Positions 10,879 through 22,600 of a stretch of DNA of 52,298 bases are shown piece after piece. The DNA is from Basidiobolus meristosporus CBS 931.73 (Eukaryota > Basidiobolomycota > Basidiobolomycetes > Basidiobolales > Basidiobolaceae), in NCBI GenBank assembly GCA_002104905.1, contig MCFE01000620.1, positions 1 through 52,298 of the forward strand, given 5' to 3'. Each line of letters starts with the position of its first letter. Positions within the stretch are counted from its first letter, which is position 1. The position numbers and the translations under genes are program-made. Under the pieces are notes generated by a model that was not told where the DNA came from, did no database searches, and saw only the letters and a list, made by a program, of their open reading frames with translations.

Positions 10879-11440
10879 ATGGACAAGACAACTCTGATTC
10901 AACACCATAGAGAAGAGAAAAAAGACCATGTGGCTATTGAAGCTAGCCTCTTAGCCATGAAGCATGCAGACAGCATAGGAAGTATTATAAGGATCACAAC
11001 CAGTGTTTTGCCACACAAGTCATATTTGACCATTCATCAATCACTATTATACCAACATTATCTTGCTGGCCAGTTGATACCTCTATATTGGCACCTGGCC
11101 ATCCTTATAACCTTGTACAAGCTGAGTCAGGTGAGTCTGTGATGCCTTTAGGCTCACCTCAGCCTTCTGAATATGGCACATGGAGTAATAGCTCTGACAA
11201 AGAAGGCCCACTGATGGATTGTGAGCCTATCTCCCCTGACAACAGTACCATGCATGAGCCTGGTCAAATTCCAATATGCAATGGGATAGCACTGGTTGAA
11301 GCAAACACCAAGGATACTTTATGGAGCCAAGTGAGCCCAGTAATCCATCTACTGGTGAATGATGTAATGTTATGGCTAGAGAAGTGGTGTATTTCCAAAA
11401 ACATCAGTAATAGGGACTTTGAGGATTTACCACTACTTCT
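10879..11440 (+). pseudogene. tnp2 N-terminal part in T1 (Tnp2-type transposase)
   Basis: From MDKTTLIQHH to LEKWCISKNISN, matching the N-terminal part of tnp2 in T2 (36249 to 35672, reverse strand), where the gene continues into clear Transposase_21 sequence. Upstream in frame, T2 reads a Cys-X4-Cys...His pattern just before the MDKTT start, compatible with the N-terminal zinc-binding region seen in fungal Tnp2 proteins. Reading here is shared between two frames (10879-11142 and 11088-11447), so there is a frameshift. The downstream transposase domain is missing. Confidence 0.65.
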
Positions 11441-11676
11441 GTGGTAATGAAAAGTATTTCATTAATACAATATCTTAAAGCCAGTATTGCACTAATTTCT
11501 TTATTTTCCTTTGCAATTGCACACACAAATGAAAGATCAAGAAATTCCTACTTTAGAGGACAAAGGCCCATGACCCTGACAAGCAATCCACTCAGAAATA
11601 TTATGTCATGCAGAGTACTTTGCAGCCTACACATGCTTCATGTTACAGCTCATTTGAAGATGTACTTAAAGTACTT
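11441..11676. other. unassigned segment between T1 and copia E
   Basis: Not alignable to T2 beyond 11440 and not gypsy. An open frame 11441-11689 (+) has no recognised domain. The 3' end contributes TACAA at 11677-11681, the target duplication of copia E. Confidence 0.3.
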
Positions 11677-11681
11677 TACAA

Positions 11682-12029
11682 GGCTGTAAGAGTCTATGAG
11701 ATATTGGAAGTGATTGGGAGGACAAGTAGGTTTTGTGGTTTTCACTTAATGACTTATTGAATGTAAAAGTAGTATTTATACTTTTACCTGGTCTTGGCAT
11801 TAAAACACGTAGAATAGGTTAAGGAAGGTCCCAAGAGCATGTGTGCAAAGTTAGGGGCTGTTTGGACAACTATGAGAATTTTGATGTTCTGGGTACCTGA
11901 TATTTTGGTGAAAATATTCTAAGTAAATCCCGGCAAGGAATTTGGTCAGTATTCTCTAGGATTTGAAGGTAATGATTTAAGTGACTAAGTTAGGTGAGTA
12001 TTTAGGTGGGAATACAAATTTTTACAACA
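11682..12029 (-). repeat. 3' LTR of copia E
   Basis: The minus-strand LTR starts TGTTGTAAAAATTTG (at 12029), beside the polypurine GAGTGGGAG, and ends near 11682, where the usual terminal ACA is mutated (GGC on the plus strand). It contains TTTTACATTCAATAAG-type polyadenylation-like sequence near its end. Confidence 0.88.
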
Positions 12030-15000
12030 CTCCCACTCAGCTGAATGATCATACTGCCTAGTCCTAATTTTGACCTAAGATATTCAAACTTGTCTCTAGC
12101 TAATGGTTTTGTAAATATGTCTGCAATCATTTCATCTATAGGGCAGTAAACTAAGCTAACTAGGTTATTCTCTATAGCTTCATGTATGCAATGATGTCTA
12201 ATATCTATGTGCTTAGTTCTAGCATGAAAAGTTGGATTTCTACCTAATTGTGTACATCCTTGATTATCTTGAAATAAAGTAATGAGCTTTTTTTGACATA
12301 GGCCTAACTCTGTAAAAAGTTTTATTAACCACATTGCATTTTTTGTAGCTTCACAGGCAGCCATATACTCTGCCTCTGTGGTAGAAAGTGCTACGGTTGG
12401 TTGCTTTCTTGAGTTCCAGGAAATTGCTCCTTTATAGTAAAGAAAGGTGTATTCTGTGGTGGATCTTCTACCTTCTAAATTTCTTCCCCAATCAGCATCA
12501 AATATCCCACAGAATCCTGTTCTGAATCCTTATAAGTGTATCTTAAGCAGATATCAGCAGTTCCTTTTAGGTATCTAAAAATTCGCTTAACTGCTGCAAT
12601 ATGGTCAGATCCATAGTTCTGATTATGTTGGCTGACAACTCCCACTGAATATGAGATATCTGGATGTGTTCCAAGCATGATATACATCAGACTGCTGATT
12701 CTGGTTTGATAGCAAAAGTCAGGGTTTTCAGATGGCACCAAGCTCTCTTGATTTGGTGGAGTTTTGACCAAGTTAAGGTTTGTCTCCATTGGGGTAGCTG
12801 CCAGTTTACAGTCTTCCATTTGGTACTTCTTTAGTATATCTTGAATATACTAGGATTGACTTAGGGTGATAGTCTGGGTACTTCTGTCTATGGAGAACTT
12901 GATCCCTAAGTAGCAATCAAGTTCTCCTAGATCAGACATCTTGAACTCCATAGATAGGCTGGATTTAGTCTCTTCTAATGTTTCTAGGTTATTGGCGGCT
13001 ATAATAAGATCATCCCCATATAGAGCTAATAGAACTGGATTTGTTCTATCTGGCTTATAATATATACTGCACTCAGCATTACTCCTTTTGAAACTCAAAA
13101 ATTCCAAATAAGAATCTATCTTGCAATTCCAGGCTCTTGGTGATTGTTTGAGACCATAAAATGATTTTTTAAGCTTGCAGACCAAATGGGTGTTATCTTG
13201 GTCAACAAACCCATCAGGCTGGTCCATATACATGTCCTCATCATGTTCTCTATTCAAAAATGCAGTTTTTACATCCATTTGATGAATAAAAAACTTATAT
13301 TTTGCTGCAATAGCCAAAATTAATCTGATGGAGTTAAACTTGGCTACCGGTGCAAATGTCTCAGTATAGTCAAGTCCTTTTGTATGAGAGTATCCTTTGG
13401 CTACAAGTCTTGCTTTGCATCTTTCAATTTTACCATCAGCCTTGTATTTTGTCTTGAAGACCCATCTGCATCCAAGTCATTTTTGGTTGATTGGTAATTT
13501 GACTAAGTCCCAAGTTTGATTTTCCATCAGGGCCTGATATTCCTCAGTCATTACAGATCTCCAAAACTTTTTCTGAGGGCTATCTAGGGCCTCTTTTACA
13601 GTCTGGGGCTCATCAATATGGACTGAATAGGCATAGGCTAAGTTTGTACCCTCATTGACATAGTAATTTGGTCTTTTTCTTGTCCAGTTGAATCTCTGGG
13701 CATTTGAAACTGAAATGATCACTTCTGGGATATTCCTGGGCACTGATTCTGGCTGAACCATGGTTGTAGAGTCCTCTGGAGTGAAAAAATTTCTTTGTTT
13801 TGCTCTGATTCAATCCTGACAATTGGTGGACTGGAGATGAAATTTCTGTCATCATCTGATGTCATTTTTTGTGAAAATCTTGAATTTTCATCAAACAACA
13901 CATCCCTGGACTTGATCAGCGTCTTTGCTTTGGTATTACAGAGTCTGTATGCCTTACTCTCATTGCAGTAGCCTAAAAATATGCATTTTACACTTTTTGG
14001 CTCAAGTTTTGACTGATATCTGGCCAGGTTTTTGGCATATGCTGTACACCCAAATATTCTTAGATGTTCTGCACTTGGTCTGTATCCATACCATGCTTCA
14101 AATGGAGTAGAATAACAGAGCATTCTGTTATAACTCCTATTTTTAAGGTATACAGCAATGGCAACTGATTCTGCCCAAAAATCATAGGATAATTTTTGAT
14201 CATGGATCATAGATCTTGCCATATTGATTATTGATCTGTTAGCACGTTCTGCTACTCCATTTTGCTGTGGGGAGTATGGTACAGTAGTCTCTTGCTTTAT
14301 CCTAGGAATCTTGCACAAGTGGATGAAGAGTTTTGAGGTATATTCTCCACCATTGTCAGAGCATATTTTCTTGATTTTTTCACCAGTTTCTCTCTCCACC
14401 ATGGCTTTAAGCTCCCTGAGCTTAGAGAGAGCATCTTCCTTTCTCTCTATGAAGTAGGCCCATGTGAATCTTGTATAATCATCAATAAAAGTGATTAAAA
14501 ACTTCATCCTGCCTAACGATAAATTTTGCATAGGTCCACACAGATCTGAGTGAATTAGATTCAATTTTTTCTTAGTTTTGATTAACCCAGAGCTCTTGAA
14601 CAGTTATCTGGCTTGCTTCCCATATATGCTGGCTTCACACTGCTCCAAATTAGCTGGGGGATCCATTTTACTCCAGAAATTAGCTGATCTTTGATCATTT
14701 TATGCAAATAATCAAGATTGATGTGTCCAAATCTCCTATGCCAAAGCATTGGTGTTTCTTCATTAAAGTTACTTATATTGGCTTCCAGATATGATGAAAT
14801 ATAAGTCAACTTGTATATATTCTGATCTCTGATGCCCAAAGCAATATGTGTACCATTTTGATCAGTGATCCTGCATCCAGAATTGTCAAAGCTGAAACTG
14901 AGTCCTTCTGCTGTGACCTTGCTTACAGAGAGTAGGTTCTTGGCTATTTCTGGTAAATAGAGTACTACTTTCAAGGTCAGTGTATGGCTTCCCTCACTGC

Positions 15001-15981
15001 TTCTAAGGTTTACTTGGAGAGTTCCTTCTCCCACTGCATCAAGTGTTCTATTGTCACCCATGCAAACCTTCTTAATTAGAACTTCTTGATATTGGGTAAA
15101 AAGTTCTTTTTGGTGTGTAAAGTGTTGAGATGCTCCAGAGTCAATATACCACAACTGAGAATCCTTGTTTGTGGTCATATTTAGTGCAGATATGAATAGT
15201 CTATCCTCAGTTGTTGCAGCATTTCCATATTCAGGCTTCTTTTGCTGATTATCTTTCTTTTTGAGACACCGGTCTGATGTGTGTCCTTTCCTGTTGCAGC
15301 AGTTACAAAACAGGTTGCTGTTGCCTTTATAGGGTCTTGGGTACCTCCTTTGTTGGTTATCATTGCTTATTAAAGCATTTTCTTTTTCCTTCTTATTAGC
15401 GCTTGATTTTCTTAATTCTTCATCCAGAAGCTGTCCATATATATAATTCAAGGTCAAATCTTCAGTTCTGGACTCTAGGGCTGATACAAGGCCCTGAAAC
15501 ATGCCTGTCAGACTATTCAGGATGGTAACTATCACATCCTCATCAGTAGTTAGTACACACACAGATTCCATCTCATCTACCAGCAGGGTAATTCTGTTAA
15601 TTAGATTTTCATTTCCTCTCCTGGCAGCATCTTTGTAGTAAAGAATTTTTGTCTCAGATACATTTTCTTAGCAGCTGAACATGACTGGTAGGTGTCTGCT
15701 AATGCCTTCCAGGCATTCTTTGCCGTTTTTGCTCTTGAGCATTGAATTAACAATTTGTCTTTAGCATTAAGGCAAATGCAGTTAAAGGCACTTTGTTCTT
15801 TCTTCTGGTACTTTAAGGCTTCCTCTCCAACATTTTTAGGAGGGCATTCTTCTCCAATGACAATATCCCAAAGGCCTCTTTCTTATAGCAGCATCTTCAT
15901 CTTTACCTTCCACACTTGGTAGTTAGATCCATCCAGCTTTTCAGCAGAGGGAAAAATTCCAGTAATAGCAGTAGTAGACAT
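12002..15981 (-). pseudogene. copia E gag-pol, recently inactivated
   Basis: The polyprotein starts at ATG 15981 (MSTTAITGIFPS; LDGSNYQVWK is typical copia gag). A stop near 15886 replaces a Gln codon kept in copia A. A frameshift near 15570 precedes the 329-codon frame 14582-15571, with CCHC (CNCCNRKGHTSDRC), protease IDSGASQHF and HRRFGHIN. Integrase core is in 13719-14564 (DDYTRF, SDNGGEYTS, PQQNGVAERANRS). RT is in 12850-13317 with AFLN, LKQSPRAWN and LYGDD; the usual box is YVDD, as in copia B. RNase H ends at 12002 after running about 28 nt into the LTR. About five lesions separate it from an intact frame. Confidence 0.92.
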
Positions 15982-15995
15982 TGCAGAGAGTGACA

Positions 15996-16012
15996 GCTTG
16001 GGGCTCATAACC
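15996..16012 (-). other. primer-binding site of copia E, half-tRNA type
   Basis: Minus-strand GGTTATGAGCCCCAAGC abuts the 5' LTR. Its complement carries GGGCTCATAACC, the anticodon stem-loop of eukaryotic initiator tRNA-Met (loop CTCATAA). The match is to the middle of the tRNA, not its CCA end, implying priming from a cleaved tRNA half as in Drosophila copia. Confidence 0.75.
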
Positions 16013-16361
16013 TGTGGTAAGAGTCTTCGAGATATTGGAAGTGATTGGGAGGACAAGTAGATTATGTGGTTCTCACTTAATGATTTATTGAATGTAAAAG
16101 TAGTATTTGTACTTTTACCTGGTCTTGGCATTACAAACACGTAGAATAGGTTAAGTAAGGTCCCAAGAACATGTGTGCAAAGTTTGGGGCTGTTTGGATA
16201 ACTTTGAGAATTTTGATGTTCTGGGCACCTGGTATTTTGGTGAAAACATTCTAAGTAAATCCCAACAAGGAATTTGGTCAGTATTCTCTAGGATTTGAAG
16301 GTAATGATCTAAGTGACTAAGTTAGGTGAATATTTAGGTGGAAATACAAATTTTTACAACA
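16013..16361 (-). repeat. 5' LTR of copia E
   Basis: Minus-strand TGTTGTAAAAATTTGTATTT (from 16361) to TCTTACCACA (16013). It carries a TATA-like AAGTACAAATACTAC and a TTCAATAAATC signal before the CCAATCACTTCC tail. Only two CpG are visible in 349 bp. Confidence 0.9.
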
Positions 16362-19154
16362 TACAAAGCTCCCCCAGAAGAATCTGCCATGTGCCTGGAA
16401 TGAGGAAAAGTCCAAGTCCTTTAATTCTGTAGAGAAATCCTCCCTGTATGCTCCCCTGCTTGCTCACCCTGACTTGAGAAACCTTTCATTGTAGAAGCTG
16501 ACGCTGCTGACTTTGCACTTGGTGCAATTTTTTCCCAGTACAATCACAAGAATGTACTATGCCCTATTGCATTCTACTCCCAGAAATTTATTCCAGCTGA
16601 AGTAAACTATAATATCTATGATAAGGAGCTACTTGCAATTATTGTTGCCTTTGAGCAATGGAGACACTACCTTGATGGTGCAGCTCAAAAGATATAGATC
16701 TTCTGTGACCACAAGAACCTTGAGTACTTTACAAACTCAAAAGTACTAAACCAAAGACAAGCCAGATGGTCCCTCTTCCTGTCCAGCTTTGACTTTGTCA
16801 TCACCTATAGCCCAGGTATAAGTAGGGAAAACCTGATGCCCTCTCCAGAAAGGTGGACTATTCCCATGAAGAAGGGGATGATGCCTGTTGGCAAATGAAA
16901 AACCTGGTACTCAGCAAAAGACACTTTGAGCTCCTTGCAACCCAGTTCTCCAGTATTATTGCTCCCTCACTCCTTGAGAAAGTCAAGGCCCATCAAGCCA
17001 CCAGTTCCATAGCCATAGCAATCAAGAAATATCTCAAATCCTGCACTGACCCAACACCCAAGTTCCCAAACCTCTAGTACCTACATCTAGTCAATGACAA
17101 TATCTACCACAAACACCAATTTTTTATTCCAGACCCTGATACCCAGTTGGATATCATCCATTCTCACCATGATTCAATGGCTGCAGGGCATTTTGGGACT
17201 GCCAAAACTATAAATGCAATCAAGAGAGACTTCTGGTAACCTAAGATGATATCTCTTGTCAAGGAGTACCTCCAATCCTGTGATACATGTAACTGTGTAA
17301 AATCTGCTAGACACCAGCCATATGGACTTCTCCAACCCTTGCCAATCCCTGACCAGCAATGGAAGCCAATTTCAATGGACTTCATCACCAACCTCCCAGA
17401 ATCTAGCCAATTCAATTCAATCCTAGGTGTGGCAGATTGGCTCACCAAGATGGCTCATTTCATTCCCCACTCAAAGATCATAGATGCTAAGGAGACTGTC
17501 CACTTAGTGATCAAGAACATTTTCCGGCTCCATGGTATCCCCAGTGACATTGTATCAGATAGAGGACCTCAGCTCATATCATAATTCTGGAATCATTTCA
17601 TGCAATATCTTGGCGTGCAAGTCAAGCTCTCAACCGCTTTTCATCCACAGTCAGATTGCCAGACAGACAGAATTAACCAGATCCTTGAAGAATAAACTTT
17701 TTCTGTTGGATAGTGTCACATTGAGCCATGAGTGCCAAATAGTGCCATTGCGTGCCAAAAGGCATAGCAGTCCTAAACTTGGCCACAGAGTGTGCAACAT
17801 GACTCTTCATTTTTGTGCAAAGCAACCCTTATGTTTCTCCCATTGTGCTAGAGAAAATCCATTTTATGAACTTCTTTTCTGGATCAATGTTGTGCGGGAT
17901 GCAAAAGAGCCCAGCAGGACTGAAGACATGCATCTGGTACTCAATACCCATGGCACTCTGAATCTAGCTCCTGTGGCTTGTATCATGTCACAATAATGCA
18001 CGGCACTATCTTGGTCCACTGGTACTATCTGGCCCTATAAGTACTTTATATAGGTTTTACTTTAGGAATAATATTCAAATATAGTGCCTGATAGTACCAG
18101 CAGACTAAGATAGTGCCATGCATTTTTGTGGCATGATACAAGTCACAGGAACTAAATTCAGAGTGCCATGGGTATTGAGTACCAGATGCATGCCTTTAAT
18201 CTTTTTGTGCTCTTACACATCCTGCACAACATTGATCCAAAAAAAAGGTCAAAAAATGGATTTTCTCCAGTACAATGTGTGAAACACAGGGGCTGCTTTG
18301 CATGAAGATGCAGAGCTATGTTTCACACCCTGCAGGCCAAGTATAGGCTCACTTAGCCTCCTTGGGACACTATGGCATCATTTGGCACTCATGGCTCAAT
18401 GTGGCACTATCCAACAGAACAAGTCTAATACATCCAGTGCTATATTAACTATCAGCAAGACAACTGGACCCAACTGCTACCACTTGCAGAATTTGCCTAC
18501 AAAAACTCATCTCATAGTGCAACAGGTCTCACCCCATTGTATGCAAATTCTTCCTTTGACATTCAGATCCCAACCAGCCCTATGAGCCCCCCAGCAGCTG
18601 AACATGCATTAACAACTCTAGAAATCCTAGAAACACTCAAGAAAGAATTATCCTTAGCCCATGAGGGGTACAAGAAGTTTGCAGACAACAAACAGCTACC
18701 TAGCCCCAAGCTTAATGAGGGAGATTCAGTATGGCTCTTGAGAAGAAACATTGCTACCAGCTGCCCTTGTGACAAATTAGACTACAAGAAACTAGGTTCA
18801 TTCAAGATCAAGAAGAAACTTAGTCCAATTGTGTACCAACTAAAGTTGCCACCAAGTAAGAAAATTCATGATGCATTCCATGTATCCCTCCTAGAACCAT
18901 TCCATGAAAGTACTCTACCCAATCAACACCCAGCAAATCCCCCAGCTGTCCAAGGGGACAAGCACCAAGAGTTTGAAGTTCAGCAAGTGTTGGATTCAAA
19001 GTATATCAGATCTCAACTTCACTGTATGGTAGATTGGGTGGGTAACAGCCCAAATGATCAAACTTGGGAACCAGCAGCAAACCTAACAAACTGCCAAGAT
19101 CTAATTGCGCAATTTCACCGGACATACCCCAACAAGCCAAAGCCAAAAGCTTGA
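16362..19154 (+). pseudogene. gypsy1 pol 3' half: RNase H, integrase, chromodomain
   Basis: RNase H-like sequence at 16490-16850 ([40 protein letters not shown]). Integrase zinc-binding HHCC at about 17160-17310 (SMAAGHFGTAKT, SCDTCNCVK). Integrase core at 17370-17690 with MDFITNLP and SDRGPQL, keeping both aspartates. The foldback insertion splits the core, which resumes at 18431. 18537-19154 holds the integrase C-terminal region (GDSVWLLRRN, HDAFHVSLLEPF) and a chromodomain (EFEVQQVLDS...MVDWVG...TWEPAANL), as in chromoviruses that target heterochromatin. Several stops upstream (for example near 16696 and 17238); the last 205 codons are open. Confidence 0.88.
17695..18426. mobile_element. 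foldback element (long inverted arms) inside gypsy1 integrase
   Basis: A 732-bp insertion flanked by AATA at 17691-17694 and 18427-18430; removing the element and one AATA restores the gypsy integrase text seen in gypsy2 (NQILEQYL region). The left arm (17695 to about 18041) is an imperfect inverted copy of the right arm (about 18085 to 18426), with a loop of about 45 bp. It has no transposase, so it is non-autonomous. The outermost arms carry CTGTTGGATAGTG and regularly spaced GTGCCA boxes. The open frame 17532-17996 simply runs from integrase into this element. Confidence 0.85.
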
Positions 19155-19181
19155 GGAAAGCCCCTCAAAAGAGGAGGAGAG

Positions 19182-19677
19182 TCTCCTGATCACATGACAT
19201 CCCTGGTCTTCAATTATCTGGCCAAATCAAGTCAGTGAAGAAATACCAGTCCTTCTAGAAAGTTCTACTACATTCTAGCAACTTCTTGAAAGCTCCTAGT
19301 CAACATTACACAATGGAACATTCTATGGAAGCATCCCATCAGAATTTATGCAGTACCATGCCATGTATAGTAACTACATGTCACATGATCAAGTCATATG
19401 ATCAACTGACCCCTGACATATCTCCATGTGATATTCCAGCCTGTTCTTTAGTATATTCTATCTTGGCACACTTAGTGTGCCTCACCCCAGAACCCCATCA
19501 GTATCAGCCAATATCTCTTGGCATCCATGTTGCCAAAAAGCACTTATAGTCTTATCCCCCTTATGTATTCCTCAGTCTGATAAACACTGGTCTTGAATAA
19601 ACAGCCTTGCCTTGGAAATCCAACTTGCCTTGTTGATCCACACCTAAGTCCTTTCTTGGTCCTGCCTTGTGTATATT
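19182..19677 (+). repeat. 3' LTR of gypsy1, 3' end missing
   Basis: Follows the polypurine AAAAGAGGAGGAGAG and begins TCTCCTGATCACATGAC, the mutated form of TGTCATGATCACATGAC in gypsy2. It matches the gypsy2 3' LTR through 'TTGATCCACACCTAAGTCC' and loses similarity after CCTGCCTTGTG, where copia B begins. It contains CTTGAATAAACAG, a plausible polyadenylation signal. Confidence 0.8.
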
Positions 19678-22600
19678 AAGAAAATGTATCTGAGACACAA
19701 ATTCTTCACTACAAAGATGCTGCCAGGAGAAGAAATGAAAAATCTAATTAACAGAATTACCCTGCTGGTAGATGAGAAGGAATCTGTGGGCATACCAACT
19801 ACTGATGAGGATGTGATAGTTACCATCCTGAATAGTCTGACAGGCAAGTTTCAGGGCCTTGTATCAGCCCTAGAGTCCAGAACTGAAGGTTTGACCTTGA
19901 ATTATATATACGGACAGCTTCTGGATGAAGAATTAAGAAAATCAAGCGCTAATAAGAAGGAAAAAGAAAATGCTTTAATAAGCAATGATAACCAACAAAG
20001 GAGGTACCCAAGACCCTATAAAGGCAACAGCAACCTGTTTTGTAACTGCTGCAACAGGAAAGGACACACATCAGACCGGTGTCTCAAAAAGAAAGATAAT
20101 CAGCAAAAGAAGCCTGAATATGGGAATGCTGCAACAACTGAGGATAGACTATTCATATCTGCACTAAATATGACCACAAACAAGGATTCTCAGTTGTGGT
20201 ATATTGACTCTGGAGCATCTCAACACTTTACACACCAAAAAGAACTTTTTACCCAATATCAAGAAGTTCTAATTAAGAAGGTTTTCATGGGTGACAATAG
20301 AACACTTGATGCAGTGGGAGAAGGAACTATCCAAGTGAACCTTAGAAGCAGTGAAGGAAGCCATACACTGACCTTTAAAGAAGTACTCTATGTACCAGAA
20401 ATAGCCAAGAACTTACTATCTATAAGCAAGGCCTCTGCAGAAGGACTCAGTTTCAGCTTTGACAATTCTAAATCCAAGATCACTTATCTAAATGGTCCCC
20501 ATATTACTCTGGGGATCAGAGATCAGAATCTGTACAAGTATACTTGTATTCTATCATATTTGGAAGCCAAAATAGGTAACTTAAATGAAGAAACACCAAT
20601 ACTTTGTCACAGGAGATTTGGACACATCAATTTTGATTATTTGCACAAAATGACCAAAGATCAGTTAACTTCTGGAGTAAAAATTGGTCCCCCAGCTAAT
20701 GTGGAACACTGTGAGGCCTGCATATATGGGAAACAAGCCAGACAGCCGTTCAAGAGCTCTGGGTTAATCAAAACTAAGAAAAAATTGAATCCAATTCACT
20801 CAGATCAGTGTGGACCTTTCCAAATTTATTCTTAAGTGGGATGAAGTATTTAATCACTTTTATTGATGATTAGACAAGATACACATGGGTCTGCTTTATG
20901 GAGAGAAAGGAAGAAGCGCTGTGTAAGCTCAGGGAGTTTAAAGCAATGGTGGAGAGAGAAACTGGTCAAAGAATAAAGAAAATACTCTCCAACAGTTGTG
21001 GAGATTATACCTCAAAACTTTTCATCCACTTCTGCAAGATTCATAGGATAAAGCAAGAGACTACAGTACCATGCTTCCCACAGAAAGATGGAGCAGCAGA
21101 GCATGCTAACAGATCAATAATTGATATGGAAAGATCTACAATCCATGATCAAAAATTATCCTATTATTTTTAGGTGGAATCAGTTGCCACTACTGTATAC
21201 CTTAGAAACAGGAATTATAACAGAATGCTCTGTTATTCTACTCCATTTGAAGCATGGTATGGGTACAGACCAAGTGCAGAACATCTAAGAATATTTGGGT
21301 GTACAGCATATGCCAAGTAGCTGCCTGGAAATCAGTCAAAATTTTAGCCAAAAAATGTAAGATGCATATTTTTGTGTTACTGCAATGAGAGTAAAGCATA
21401 CAGACTCTACAATACTAAAACAAAGTAGCTAATCAACTCTAGGGATGTGTTGTTTGATGAAAATTCCAAATTCTCACAAAAAATGACATTAGATGATGAC
21501 CAAAATCTGATCTCAAGTCCACCAATTGTGAAGATTGAATCAGAGCAAAACAATGAGTATTTTTTCCCTCCAGAGGACACTACAACTGTGGTTCAGCCTG
21601 AAGCAGTGCCCATGAAAATACTGGAAGTGATCTTTCCATTATCAAATGCCTGGAGATTCAGATTAATATTGACTATTGCAGCCAAACATAATTTTTTTAT
21701 TCATCAAATTGATGTAAAAACTGCATTTTTGAGTGGAGAACTTGATGAGGATATGTATATGGACCAACATGATGGGGTTTGTTTACCAATTTAATCCCAT
21801 TTGGTCTGCAGGCTTGAAAAGTCACTATATGATCTTAAACAATCACCAACAGCCTGGAATTGCAAGATAGATTCTGATTTGAAATCTCTGAGTTTCCAAA
21901 GGAGTAATACTCACAATAGTATATACTATAAGCCAGATAGAGCAAATCAGGTTCTATTAGCTCTATATGTGGATGATCTTATTATAGCCACCAATAACCT
22001 AGAAACATTGGAAGACACTAAATCCAGCCCATGTAAGGAGTTCAAGATGTCTGATCTAGGAGAACTCAGTTACTACTTAGGGATCAAGTTCTCCATAGAC
22101 AGAAGTACCCAGACCATCACCCTAGGCCAATCCAAGTATATTCAAGACACACTAAAGAAGAACTAAATGGATGACTGTAAACCAGCAGCTACCTCAATGG
22201 AGACAATCCTTAACTTGGTCAAGACACAACCAAATCTAGAGAGCTTGGTGCCATTTGAAAGCCCAAACTTTCCTTATCAATATAGGGCTGGCAATCTGAT
22301 GTATATCATGCTTGGAACATGGCCAGATATCTCATACTCATTGGGAGTTGTCAGACAACATAATCAGAACCATGTATCTGACCTATTGCAGCAGGTAAGT
22401 GGATTTTTAGATACCTAAAAGGAGCTGTGGATATCTGCTTGAGATACACTTATGAGGATTCGGAACAGGACCTTGTGAGATGCTCTGATGCTGATTGGGG
22501 ACAAAATATGGAAGACAGAAGATCCACCACAGGATATGCCTATCTTTACTGTCAAGAAGCAATTTCATGGAATTCAAGAAAGCAGCCAACTTTAGCACTT

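Larger units (their letters stand above)
8290..11440 (-). mobile_element. Tnp2-type (CACTA/EnSpm-like) element T1, right end missing
   Basis: Begins with the CCCTA terminal repeat at 8290, then a subterminal non-coding zone, then a whole ORF2 pseudogene (-), a 222-bp shared spacer, and the first part of tnp2 (+), ending near 11440. Homologous segments occur in T2 and T3. The remainder of tnp2 and the other terminus are missing. Similarity to T2 (35700 region, reverse strand) ends at about 11440, marking the truncation. Confidence 0.75.
11682..16361 (-). mobile_element. Ty1/copia LTR retrotransposon E, full length, best preserved
   Basis: A complete 4680-bp element with LTRs of about 349 bp at 11682-12029 and 16013-16361, flanked by TACAA at 11677-11681 and 16362-16366, the expected 5-bp target duplication. 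By hand alignment the LTRs differ at about 25 positions (about 7%). The left flank is unassigned sequence and the right flank is gypsy1, so insertion happened at a pre-existing junction. Internal order (minus) is PBS, gag, CCHC, protease, integrase, RT, RNase H, polypurine tract. Relic B is the closest relative. Confidence 0.92.
16362..19677 (+). mobile_element. Ty3/gypsy chromodomain retrotransposon gypsy1, 5' truncated
   Basis: Begins inside RNase H (the equivalent of the gypsy2 site near 33066) and runs through integrase, chromodomain, polypurine tract and most of a 3' LTR. Gag, protease and RT are missing. Its closest relative here is gypsy2. The 3' LTR is cut near 19677 by copia B. A foldback element sits in the integrase core. 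Confidence 0.85.

Noticed and set aside
17532-17996. 154-codon ORF
   Set aside because: It begins in gypsy1 integrase in the wrong frame and runs across the foldback boundary at 17695; chance chimera.
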